From: Candidatus Defluviilinea gracilis
GTDB taxonomy: Bacteria; Chloroflexota; Anaerolineae; Anaerolineales; Villigracilaceae
NCBI GenBank assembly: GCA_016716235.1
Contig: JADJWS010000002.1
Location: forward strand, 1-64,000
DNA length: 64,000 nucleotides
Direction of reading: 5' to 3'
This document shows, piece after piece, positions 43,407-50,822 of the stretch (its first letter is position 1; the number at the start of each line of letters is the position of its first letter). The notes beneath the pieces are model-generated. The model ran no database searches. It was not told the DNA's origin and was given only the letters and a program-made list of their open reading frames with translations. The position numbers and the translations under genes were made by a program.

Positions 43407-44336
43407 TTATCTCATACCTTGCATGAAAATTCTATCGAACGTCCGCGATACGAACTCAAGGGTTTGCGCGGGCGTCTCTGGTTCGATCAGGGCGGTATCG
43501 GTAAACCCGTGTTTGAATCCTAATTCACGGTTCAAGGTGCGGACATCGTGTCCCACGTTCAATGGATGATAGTTCACAACCGTTTTGCGCCATTTGATCA
43601 ATTGGTGCAATTTCTCGTATATCTGCCCATCAGATATCTCGCGGGCAGACTCGAACCAGCGCGAACTGACGACGATCACATCCGGGAAGTCGTTGTGATT
43701 GAATTCATTCACATCCGCGAGATCGACGTAGCGCGTGATGAATTCGGGAATATAGCCGTGTTGCAAGAAAATACCCTCGAAGCGCGCAAAGTCAGCCTGC
43801 TCGCCTGGCGAAATGAAGATATGAATTTTGGCGCAGTAACTTTGCCCCAGCAGATCGGATTCAAAATCAATATCGCGACGGCGAATATTCAACTCTAGCG
43901 GCTCATGTCCAGGCTTGGGAAACCATAACTCCATTTCACGGATATTTTGAAGAACACCATCTGAGGGATAACAGGCTTTTACCCGTCCAAAAACTGCCGA
44001 GGGACGATACTCAGCCGCCTGCGCGAGGGGAATGAAACAGAAATAACCGGGAGCAACCCAGCCAGGCGTGTCACTCGGAATGAGGATGGGTAGAAAATTG
44101 TGAAAGGCTTGCTGGACCTCCCCAAATTTGATGTGAGACAGGCTGTGGTAACTGCCGGAAGATTTCCCGCCTGAATTATGATCCCCGTTTTGCGCATGAT
44201 TTTGCTTCGGCTCAACCGGCGCCTTGCCTCCAACCCAATGGACTTTTCGGGGCGAGTCGCTACCTGAAGAAATTTCCTGAGGTAGAAAGATAGAGCGCCG
44301 AAACGATATGGCAAGCGTCATTTCGCAAGCATACAA
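43407..44336 (-). CDS. Unrecognised soluble protein, first gene of a pair
   Basis: No family recognised. The 309-residue frame could start at 44336 or, more plausibly, at an internal ATG 44321 (MTLAISFRRS). The first 80 residues are low-complexity and polar. The rest has alternating beta and helix segments (KIHIFISPGEQADFARFEGI, FPDVIVVSSRWFESAREISD, TVVNYHPLNVGHDVRTLNRE) like an alpha/beta domain, perhaps a nucleotide- or sugar-binding fold. No catalytic motif is evident and no TM segment. It ends 7 bp before the Thr/Pro-rich gene. Confidence 0.5.
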   Translation of the reverse strand: MYACEMTLAISFRRSIFLPQEISSGSDSPRKVHWVGGKAPVEPKQNHAQNGDHNSGGKSSGSYHSLSHIKFGEVQQAFHNFLPILIPSDTPGWVAPGYFCFIPLAQAAEYRPSAVFGRVKACYPSDGVLQNIREMELWFPKPGHEPLELNIRRRDIDFESDLLGQSYCAKIHIFISPGEQADFARFEGIFLQHGYIPEFITRYVDLADVNEFNHNDFPDVIVVSSRWFESAREISDGQIYEKLHQLIKWRKTVVNYHPLNVGHDVRTLNRELGFKHGFTDTALIEPETPAQTLEFVSRTFDRIFMQGMR

Positions 44337-44536
44337 CGGATGCGCGTTCGTTGCAAGTCTCCCAATACATGGCTTTTGCTAACCCGGGAAAGATTTAACG
44401 CGAATTTTTCACGGTTTTCGTTGCGCTCTGAGCGGGCTGTGCGGTTCAACTTTGCCGTTTGCTCGGTAGTAAATTCGCCTTCCAGCGACTCGGTCTTGTC
44501 GCGCGACTTTACCAAAGCTCTGAGAACTCTGATATC
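44337..44536. other. Intergenic spacer, no supported gene
   Basis: A short open frame exists on each strand, but neither has a start signal or a protein-like composition. I see nothing else of note here. Confidence 0.5.
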
Positions 44537-45340
44537 TTACGCCAATACCTTTGAGCGTATCTCGGGCTTGGCAAGGATCGCCTCCAGTACGCCTCCGCCA
44601 ATCGCAAGCGATTTGTCGGACACGAGAGCGCAGGCGCCGGGGTCGTTGCGAACATCCACGTCGCCGATCTTCAATCCTTTGGTGACTTGCAAGCCCGAAC
44701 GAATTAAGCCGCGCAACATGCCGCCGAAGGGGCTGGTCACCGTGTGTTCACTGTCGATCACAGCGACTACTTCACCCTCCACGCAATACTCACCGATATT
44801 TTTTATAGCGGTGATGACTCCATTCGCAGGCGCCCGAAGTACGCGGCGCGAATCGCCCTCGGGTTCGCCTGAATCGGGTTGGGTTGACCCCGACCAATAC
44901 ACCCGCCCAAGCGTATGGCTTCGGCGGGTTTCGATCACGGCGTGGCAATCGCTCCCCGCTGTGAAACCAGGTCCAAGTCCGATGTGAAGCGGGGCGGGGG
45001 CTGGGAGCGGCGCCGGGCGACTCTTCAAAAGTCGCGCATCGACAACAACCATGAATCCGATCGATGTGAGCAGATTTGCCTCCGGGTCGACGATCACGGG
45101 GATGCAATCCGCTTCCTCCCACGCGGACAACTGATGCGCTTCGATCAGCCTTGACCCGACCCCTTCGACTATGTGCGCGCCCTCGTAAACCGCTTCGGAG
45201 AATGAGACCGTTCTACGCACCGCCAATGGTTGCGGAAGTTCGGTGATCGCCACGCGCATGCCCGACCGATGCAAACGTAACGCGACGCCTGTGGCGAGAT
45301 CGCCGCCGCCTCGAATTAAAACCGCTTTATCGCCGCGCAT
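44537..45340 (-). CDS. yqeB: YqeB/EF2563-type maturation protein of selenium-dependent molybdenum hydroxylases
   Basis: The 267-residue protein has a Rossmann-like N-terminus (VLIRGGGDLATGVALRLHRS, MRVAITELPQPLAVRRTV), HIGLGPGFTAGSDCHAVIET, APANGVITAIKNIGEYCVEG and GVLEAILAKPEI. This pattern matches the YqeB/EF2563 group, whose genes mark selenium-dependent molybdenum hydroxylase operons. It is the last gene of the eight-gene run and overlaps the preceding DUF1361 gene by 14 bp. Its presence suggests that the molybdenum hydroxylase encoded at the head may carry a labile selenium cofactor. Confidence 0.82.
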   Translation of the reverse strand: MRGDKAVLIRGGGDLATGVALRLHRSGMRVAITELPQPLAVRRTVSFSEAVYEGAHIVEGVGSRLIEAHQLSAWEEADCIPVIVDPEANLLTSIGFMVVVDARLLKSRPAPLPAPAPLHIGLGPGFTAGSDCHAVIETRRSHTLGRVYWSGSTQPDSGEPEGDSRRVLRAPANGVITAIKNIGEYCVEGEVVAVIDSEHTVTSPFGGMLRGLIRSGLQVTKGLKIGDVDVRNDPGACALVSDKSLAIGGGVLEAILAKPEIRSKVLA

Positions 45341-46085
45341 CGGATGGTTGAGTCCCTGCCAGTTGCTCTGGCGTTTCGCTCGCTCTCAGATTTTGTACCT
45401 GCAACATGTGACTAAATGAATACAACAGGAGATAAATGTAAATAAAGAAAATCGCATAGAGCAACGTGAATGCCGCCAGCCGCCGGCTGGGGTCGATGAC
45501 CAGACCAAGGATCCCCATGGCGGTTTCTGCCGGGTTTTGCAGAATGTCCCACGAATTCAAGCGCACGAACCGCCCGATGTAAATCCCAAAACTGCTCAGG
45601 GCAGAGATGGCAAAGACGAATATCCAGCCGATGAAACGTCCGAACGACCGCTGGACGATATCTTGCATCAGATAGAGCGAGACAACGCCCAACAACATCG
45701 CGGTCCACGAACACCAAACGACGATGATCACGTCGTACCAAAGCGGCGCGCCAAAGGAACCGCGCGCCAGGTCTTGCAGATCAGTGAGCATGTATGGCGC
45801 GTTGGGGAAAAAGATCAACCAAAGGAACGAGACGAAGGGGATCAAGATGTACAACGTCAATCGCCGCCAGGAGAAGGCGTGCGCAACGTAGGAGAGGATG
45901 AAGGGAATCCACGCGAGGAATAAATTCCAAATCAGGTCCAGCCTCCGCCCGGAATCGGTGTACGCCACGCGCGCGCCGACGAGAGCGATGCACATGGCGC
46001 ACGCCACATTGAGCAATGTGAAGACCGCCAGGTTGTACCGGTTACGGATGAGGAAATTGCGAAGCCGATTTTTCAAAGGCGTCAT
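45327..46085 (-). CDS. DUF1361 membrane protein, copy 1
   Basis: Start 46085 (MTPLKNRLRNFLIRNRYNL) lies 7 bp after the DinB stop; an upstream ATG 46112 would overlap dinB. The 252-residue protein has six to seven TM helices with DUF1361 features: DLIWNLFLAWIPFILSYV, WLIFFPNAPYMLTDLQDL, LWYDVIIVVWCSWTAMLLG and GRFVRLNSWDIL. Function of the family is unknown. The second copy at 46587 shares all these motifs. dinB lies between the two copies. Confidence 0.88.
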   Translation of the reverse strand: MTPLKNRLRNFLIRNRYNLAVFTLLNVACAMCIALVGARVAYTDSGRRLDLIWNLFLAWIPFILSYVAHAFSWRRLTLYILIPFVSFLWLIFFPNAPYMLTDLQDLARGSFGAPLWYDVIIVVWCSWTAMLLGVVSLYLMQDIVQRSFGRFIGWIFVFAISALSSFGIYIGRFVRLNSWDILQNPAETAMGILGLVIDPSRRLAAFTLLYAIFFIYIYLLLYSFSHMLQVQNLRASETPEQLAGTQPSDARR

Positions 46086-46092
46086 GGTTGAG

Positions 46093-46590
46093 TTACTTGT
46101 GTTCCGCCGCAAACCAGATCATGTCAATATCGCCCGGTGAGTGACCGAGAGCCGTGAGGATTGCCGCGGCTTCTGTTTTGTGTTGTGTTCCGTGGTTGAC
46201 CACGTGCGCCATGGACTGCCACAGGATTCTTGTTAACGCCTTGCCCTCGGTGTTGGTGTAATTGAAGGGATTGTTCAACCGTTCATCGCTCACTTCACCC
46301 ACAAACTTTAGCAGGAGGCTTTCCTCCTCCAGCCAGCGCGCGCGGAGGGACTCAAGGGTGGGGAACTCCTCGGGTTGGATGCGCTGGGCGGGCGATGTTC
46401 CCTCCCAGCGATTCCGCCAGATCCACTCTGCAAACAAGGTGTGGGTGAGCGTGCCGCGCAAGCCTCCTTGTGGAAAACCTGCGGGCGCGAGGAACTGGTC
46501 CGGCGTCAGGTTTGACGCGGCGTCCATGATTTTCTTCGTCGACCATTGGTTGTATTTGAAGAGGAATTGAATATCTTGTTTGTTCATCAT
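46093..46590 (-). CDS. DinB-family protein
   Basis: The 165-residue protein (MMNKQDIQFLFKYNQWSTKK) is a four-helix DinB/YfiT-like bundle. Metal-binding His are placed as usual: THTLFAEWIW, MAHVVNHGTQHKTEAAAILT. These proteins are thiol-dependent metalloenzymes or stress proteins; substrate unknown. It overlaps the upstream DUF1361 stop (ATGA) and is followed by the other DUF1361 gene. The odd placement suggests a duplication or insertion in the operon. Confidence 0.88.
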   Translation of the reverse strand: MMNKQDIQFLFKYNQWSTKKIMDAASNLTPDQFLAPAGFPQGGLRGTLTHTLFAEWIWRNRWEGTSPAQRIQPEEFPTLESLRARWLEEESLLLKFVGEVSDERLNNPFNYTNTEGKALTRILWQSMAHVVNHGTQHKTEAAAILTALGHSPGDIDMIWFAAEHK

Positions 46591-47291
46591 TGTCCCTGTA
46601 AGTTTGCCTGCCGTTCCAATAAAAGATGCCCGAACGTATACAGCGTAATGTATAAGAACAGGAAGAACACTCCGAACAGGCTGGTGAAGCCGATGGATTG
46701 CAGGCTGGGTTCTTGAATACTTTGCAACGTGTGTTGCGCCATCCCGGCGGGGTTGTAAAAGATATCCCACGAATTCCAGCGCAGGAAGCGACCGACATAC
46801 ACCCCCGCGCTGCTCAACGCGGCGACCACGGCGACAAATCCCCAGCCAGCCCAACGCCCAAACTCGCGCCGAATGATCTCTTGCATGAGAAACAACGAGA
46901 CCATTCCCAACAGCAACCCGGTGAACGCGAACCAGATCAGCAACATCACATCGTACCAAACGGGAACGTCGTGCCAATAATCCAGATGCTGAAAATCGGT
47001 CAAGATGTAGGGCGCGTTGGGGAAGAAGATCAACCAGAGAAACGCGGCCACCGGCACAACGGCATACACCCACCGCCTCGATAACGTGAGCGTGTAGGTG
47101 AAATAGGCAATGAGGAACGGAATCCACGCCAGGAACAAATTCCAGATCAGGAAGTTGTAATTGCCGCTCCCGCTGTACTCCACGCGGAACCGCCAGATGG
47201 CGACTGAGAGGACCGTCGCGCCAGCCAGCAGGGAGAACATGGTGAGACGATATTTGTTGTGAGAAAAATAATCGATCGATGCGCGGATCAT
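46587..47291 (-). CDS. DUF1361 membrane protein, copy 2
   Basis: Start 47291 (MIRASIDYFSHNKYRLTM) overlaps the hydrolase stop (ATGA). The 234-residue protein has FLIWNLFLAWIPFLIAYF, FLWLIFFPNAPYILTDFQHL, VWYDVMLLIWFAFTGLLLGM and GRFLRWNSWDIFYNPAG, the same set as copy 1. The two are paralogues with moderate divergence, so they may form a heteromeric membrane complex. Role unknown; the setting ties them to the molybdenum hydroxylase operon. Confidence 0.88.
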   Translation of the reverse strand: MIRASIDYFSHNKYRLTMFSLLAGATVLSVAIWRFRVEYSGSGNYNFLIWNLFLAWIPFLIAYFTYTLTLSRRWVYAVVPVAAFLWLIFFPNAPYILTDFQHLDYWHDVPVWYDVMLLIWFAFTGLLLGMVSLFLMQEIIRREFGRWAGWGFVAVVAALSSAGVYVGRFLRWNSWDIFYNPAGMAQHTLQSIQEPSLQSIGFTSLFGVFFLFLYITLYTFGHLLLERQANLQGQ

Positions 47292-48169
47292 GCCTGCCTC
47301 AAAAATTCCAACAAGATCGGGTTGACCTGTTCGGGCTTCTCGTAATGCGGAAGGTGCCCGCACCCTTCGATGGCGTGAAATTCGATGGTTGAGATTGCCG
47401 CGCGAAGCAACGCGCTATGCTCAAATGGGACCGTGTGATCGTTCCGCCCCCACAATAACAGAACGCGCGTTTCTGTGGCGCCGAGTTGCCGATAGATATC
47501 CAAAAAGGAGTTGAGCATCCCATGTCGGATCGTGGAAAGGATGGCGCGCATGAATCCCTTGTATTGCATTTGTGCCTTGTACCTTTCCTGAAAATGCGCC
47601 ACCAGCGCGGGATCGAAGAAATCTTTTGCAATGCTTTTTACCATGAAATCGCTTCCAACCAGATATAAAACTGCTTCTGCCACCTTCGGCAGTTTCGCCG
47701 CCCGTAGCAGTGGAGACATGGAGATGGGCTGGGCGCCGGCAGGGTCGATCAGCACAAGGTTGCGAACCCGCTCTGGGTGGCGGAGGGTGAACGCCGAGGC
47801 GATGGGTCCGCCCATGGAAAGCCCGACCAAACTGACTGGAGAGGAGAGACGCAGGGCGTCCAGTAAGCCTGCAAGTTGGTCGACGAAGAAGTCGATATCG
47901 TATTTGGCTTGCGGGCGGTCCGAATAGCCGCGCCCGAACAAATCATACCGTATGACGCGAAACCCCGATCGTGAAAGAAATTCAAAAGTAGGGTCAAAAA
48001 TAAAATATGGGACGGAAAAGCCATGCACCAAAACGACAGTATCGCTTGTTTCGTTCCCGCCGGCTTCGTAGTGGGTGACGCCGCCGGGCAGTTGTATGAA
48101 CGAACCGCCCGCTGAGTTGCGGGCGTCGGCATTGATCTCTTTCGTTTCGTTACGAACAGGGAACAACAT
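47288..48169 (-). CDS. Alpha/beta hydrolase
   Basis: Start 48169 (MLFPVRNETKEINADARN) lies 8 bp after the hydroxylase large-subunit stop. The 293-residue protein has the oxyanion strand VVLVHGFSVPYFIFDP, the nucleophile elbow VGLSMGGPI, the acid WGRNDHTVP and the catalytic His in GCGHLPHYE. It resembles meta-cleavage-type or ester hydrolases of aromatic catabolism, but substrate is unknown. Co-transcription with the molybdenum hydroxylase suggests action on its product. Confidence 0.88.
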   Translation of the reverse strand: MLFPVRNETKEINADARNSAGGSFIQLPGGVTHYEAGGNETSDTVVLVHGFSVPYFIFDPTFEFLSRSGFRVIRYDLFGRGYSDRPQAKYDIDFFVDQLAGLLDALRLSSPVSLVGLSMGGPIASAFTLRHPERVRNLVLIDPAGAQPISMSPLLRAAKLPKVAEAVLYLVGSDFMVKSIAKDFFDPALVAHFQERYKAQMQYKGFMRAILSTIRHGMLNSFLDIYRQLGATETRVLLLWGRNDHTVPFEHSALLRAAISTIEFHAIEGCGHLPHYEKPEQVNPILLEFLRQA

Positions 48170-48177
48170 TGCCGCAT

Positions 48178-50391
48178 TTAGGATATTTTGCCCAACGCTC
48201 TGAGGATGCGCTCGGGCGTGAACGGAAATTCGTCGATCCACACGCCGGTGGCATCGTGGATCGCGGAGGCGATGGCGGGAGCGACGCCGAGGTAGGGGAG
48301 TTCTCCCACGCCGCGCGCGCCCCAAGGTCCGTTCGGGTCGGGGATTTCGAGAATGACCGATTCTACTTTTTCGGGAATGTCTCGAATGGTTGGGATGAGA
48401 TACGTGCTGAGTTGATCGGTCAGCACGCGCCCGTTCTTGGTTTTGTAATCTTCGAGGATGGCATAGCCTTGCGCCTGCACAACCGCGCCTTCGATCTGTC
48501 CTTCGACAAGCGCCGGGTTGATCGGCTTGCCCAAATCATCGGCAGAGATGAAGCGGATCACACGCATGTGGCCGGTTTCGGTATCCACTTCCACTTCGGT
48601 GGCTTGCGCTACAAAAGCGTAGGCAAAATTGGGTGTGGAGTAACCGGTGTCATGATCGAATTGTGTGGTGCGCGGCGCGAGGTATTTGAACTCGCCAACG
48701 GCGGGACGTTCCTCGGAATTCCATTTTTTCAACGCCAAATCAGCCGCGCCCCGGATGGCGTTGCCCGACATGAACGTCATGCGCGAGGCGGAGACCGAAC
48801 CGGAGTTGCCCGTCCTGGCTGTGTCCGACGCGACCAACTCCACTTTCTCAAACGGAACGCCTGTCGCTTCCGCCGCCATTTGCATCATCACGGTGTGCGC
48901 GCCTTGCCCAACTTCCGCGCCGGAGTGATACAAGACCACCCGCTCGATCTTGGTGGCGCCATGCAGTTCGATCTTTGCCCAGCAGTTTTCTTGATAGCCA
49001 AAAGAAAAGCCGATGTTCTTGAAGCCCGCGGCGAATCCTTGACCGCGTTTGAGATGGCTTATCCCTCTTTCCTCTTTCTTCCCTTCGAGAGCCTCAGGGC
49101 GGCGCTTTCCTTTCTCCCACCCGAACCGATCCCTCGCCGCCTCGATGCACTGCGCCACACTGACCGGACTCGGCGATGGCGTGCCAACGCCCAGCGGGTC
49201 GCCGTCGCGCAACGCGTTCTTCAAGCGGAACTCGACCGGGTCCATGCCGAGTTTTTCCGCGAGTTTGTCCATTTGCATTTCAGCCATGAACAATGCCTGC
49301 GGCGCGCCGAACCCGCGGAATGCCGCGCCGGGCACATTGTTGGTGTATACGCCGTACACATCGGTTTTCACATTCGGGATGAAGTATGGACCCGTGGACG
49401 TGATGGCGGAATTCCCCAGCACCTTGTTCGACGTGTACATGTACGCGCCGCCGTCGCCGATGATCACATTTTCGATCGCATTGATTTTTCCATTATTCGT
49501 CGCCCCCCATTTGGCGCGGATGACCGTCGCATGGCGTTTGCCGTGCCCGATCATCGATTCCTGCCGCGACCAGATGATGCGCACCGGGCGCTTTAACTTC
49601 CACGCGGCGAGCGCGAGCGCGATCTGCACCGACATATCCTCGCGCCCGCCGAACGCGCCGCCGATCGCCGGGTAGATCACGCGGATCGTTTCGTCTGGCA
49701 TACCCAGCGCGTGCGCCACTTGATGTTGGTCTTCATGAGTCCATTGCCCGCCGCAGACGAGCGTGATCAGCCCCGCCTCGTCGATGTACGCCAGCCCCGC
49801 TTCCGGTTGCAGGTAGGCGTGTTCCTGCACGGGCGTCCGATACTCGCTTTCGACGATCACATCCGATCGTTGGAAGGCTTCGTCCACATTGCCCCGGCGG
49901 ATCTTGTAGTGAACGCAGATATTCGAATCGCCGATGTGTTCATGGATGCGCGTTGCGCCGGGCTTCATCGCCTCTTCCGCGTCGATCACGACGGGGAGGT
50001 CTGCATACTCCACCTCGATCATTTTCACCGCCGACGCGGCTTCGGCTTCGGTGTTTGCCACGACCAACGCAACCTGGTCGCCGACGAATCGGACCACATC
50101 CGCGCCGGGCTTTGTGGAGCCGGGTCCGCATAGCACAGGCTGATCCTGCCATTGCAAGCCATACTCGTTGACCGGCACATCCTTTGCCGTATACACCGCC
50201 GCCACACCCGGGGCGGTTTCCGCTTTGGACGTGTCGATGCTCAGGATGCGGGCATGCGGCCGCCCGGCGAACAGCATTTTCATGTGGAGCATACCCGGCA
50301 TCGATAGATCGCCTGAATACGGCGAACTGCCGGTCACTTTTCCGCGCGCATCCACGCGGGGCAGAGATTTGCCGATCGTTTGAACAGTCAT
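48178..50391 (-). CDS. Molybdenum hydroxylase, Mo-binding large subunit
   Basis: Start 50391 (MTVQTIGKSLPRVDARGKVT) has AAGG upstream; the frame extends further but the extension lies in the next gene. The 737-residue protein has the aldehyde oxidase/xanthine dehydrogenase a/b hammerhead, then YPAIGGAFGGREDMSVQIAL, PGAAFRGFGAPQALF, HSGAEVGQGAHTVMMQMAAE and the active-site Glu of WGARGVGELPYLG. It hydroxylates an N-heterocycle, purine or aldehyde with water, passing electrons to the FAD/Fe-S subunit. A 140-residue membrane protein gene lies between the two subunits. Confidence 0.92.
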   Translation of the reverse strand: MTVQTIGKSLPRVDARGKVTGSSPYSGDLSMPGMLHMKMLFAGRPHARILSIDTSKAETAPGVAAVYTAKDVPVNEYGLQWQDQPVLCGPGSTKPGADVVRFVGDQVALVVANTEAEAASAVKMIEVEYADLPVVIDAEEAMKPGATRIHEHIGDSNICVHYKIRRGNVDEAFQRSDVIVESEYRTPVQEHAYLQPEAGLAYIDEAGLITLVCGGQWTHEDQHQVAHALGMPDETIRVIYPAIGGAFGGREDMSVQIALALAAWKLKRPVRIIWSRQESMIGHGKRHATVIRAKWGATNNGKINAIENVIIGDGGAYMYTSNKVLGNSAITSTGPYFIPNVKTDVYGVYTNNVPGAAFRGFGAPQALFMAEMQMDKLAEKLGMDPVEFRLKNALRDGDPLGVGTPSPSPVSVAQCIEAARDRFGWEKGKRRPEALEGKKEERGISHLKRGQGFAAGFKNIGFSFGYQENCWAKIELHGATKIERVVLYHSGAEVGQGAHTVMMQMAAEATGVPFEKVELVASDTARTGNSGSVSASRMTFMSGNAIRGAADLALKKWNSEERPAVGEFKYLAPRTTQFDHDTGYSTPNFAYAFVAQATEVEVDTETGHMRVIRFISADDLGKPINPALVEGQIEGAVVQAQGYAILEDYKTKNGRVLTDQLSTYLIPTIRDIPEKVESVILEIPDPNGPWGARGVGELPYLGVAPAIASAIHDATGVWIDEFPFTPERILRALGKIS

Positions 50392-50399
50392 TGCAACAA

Positions 50400-50822
50400 T
50401 TACCTTTTGTAGCGTTTCACTTTCGCGCGGATCGGAGGCACATCCATGGGACCGTACTCGGAGGGCCCGAGAAAACGGTATAAGTAGCCGAAGAAGATCG
50501 CCATGAATCCGCCGATCACCACCCAAACTCCCAGCGCAATAACAATGTTGGCGTAGAGGTTGGTTTGGGTCTGCAAGAATCCAAGGATGTAAGCCAACCC
50601 GCTCGACTTCCACAGCCAGGGATGGAACTGCGGTGTTCCCAGCCATTCGGTGGGAAGGGGCCACCCTTTTCCGATTCCATAATTGACCAGAAGCATTGCC
50701 ACACCGTAGGAAATGACGGGCACGATGATCATGATGAAACACCCCAACCCTTTCATGATCGGGTGCACGCCGCGCACGCGCGCGGTCTCTTTTTGTTTTA
50801 CCTGGGTTGTATATTTACCCAT
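50400..50822 (-). CDS. Small multi-TM protein inside the molybdenum hydroxylase operon
   Basis: No family recognised. The 140-residue protein has about three TM helices (CFIMIIVPVISYGVAMLLV, GFLQTQTNLYANIVIALG, VVIGGFMAIFFGYLYRFLG) with basic termini (KYTTQVKQKETARVRG, PPIRAKVKRYKR). It overlaps the upstream FAD/Fe-S gene by 8 bp and stops 8 bp before the large subunit, so it must be co-translated. It may anchor the hydroxylase or transfer its electrons to the membrane. The position between two catalytic subunits is unusual. Confidence 0.7.
   Translation of the reverse strand: MGKYTTQVKQKETARVRGVHPIMKGLGCFIMIIVPVISYGVAMLLVNYGIGKGWPLPTEWLGTPQFHPWLWKSSGLAYILGFLQTQTNLYANIVIALGVWVVIGGFMAIFFGYLYRFLGPSEYGPMDVPPIRAKVKRYKR

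Noticed and set aside
44318..44987. Short frames on both strands around 44.4 kb
   Set aside because: Low-complexity composition, no start signals, and one overlaps the YqeB gene in antisense.
46591..47127. N-terminal extension of the DinB frame
   Set aside because: The extension overlaps DUF1361 copy 2 in another frame and lacks DinB similarity; ATG at 46590 with AGGGAC is the natural start.
50392..50742. Upstream extension of the molybdenum hydroxylase large subunit
   Set aside because: It overlaps the small TM protein gene and has no hydroxylase similarity; family members begin near MTVQTIGKSLPR.
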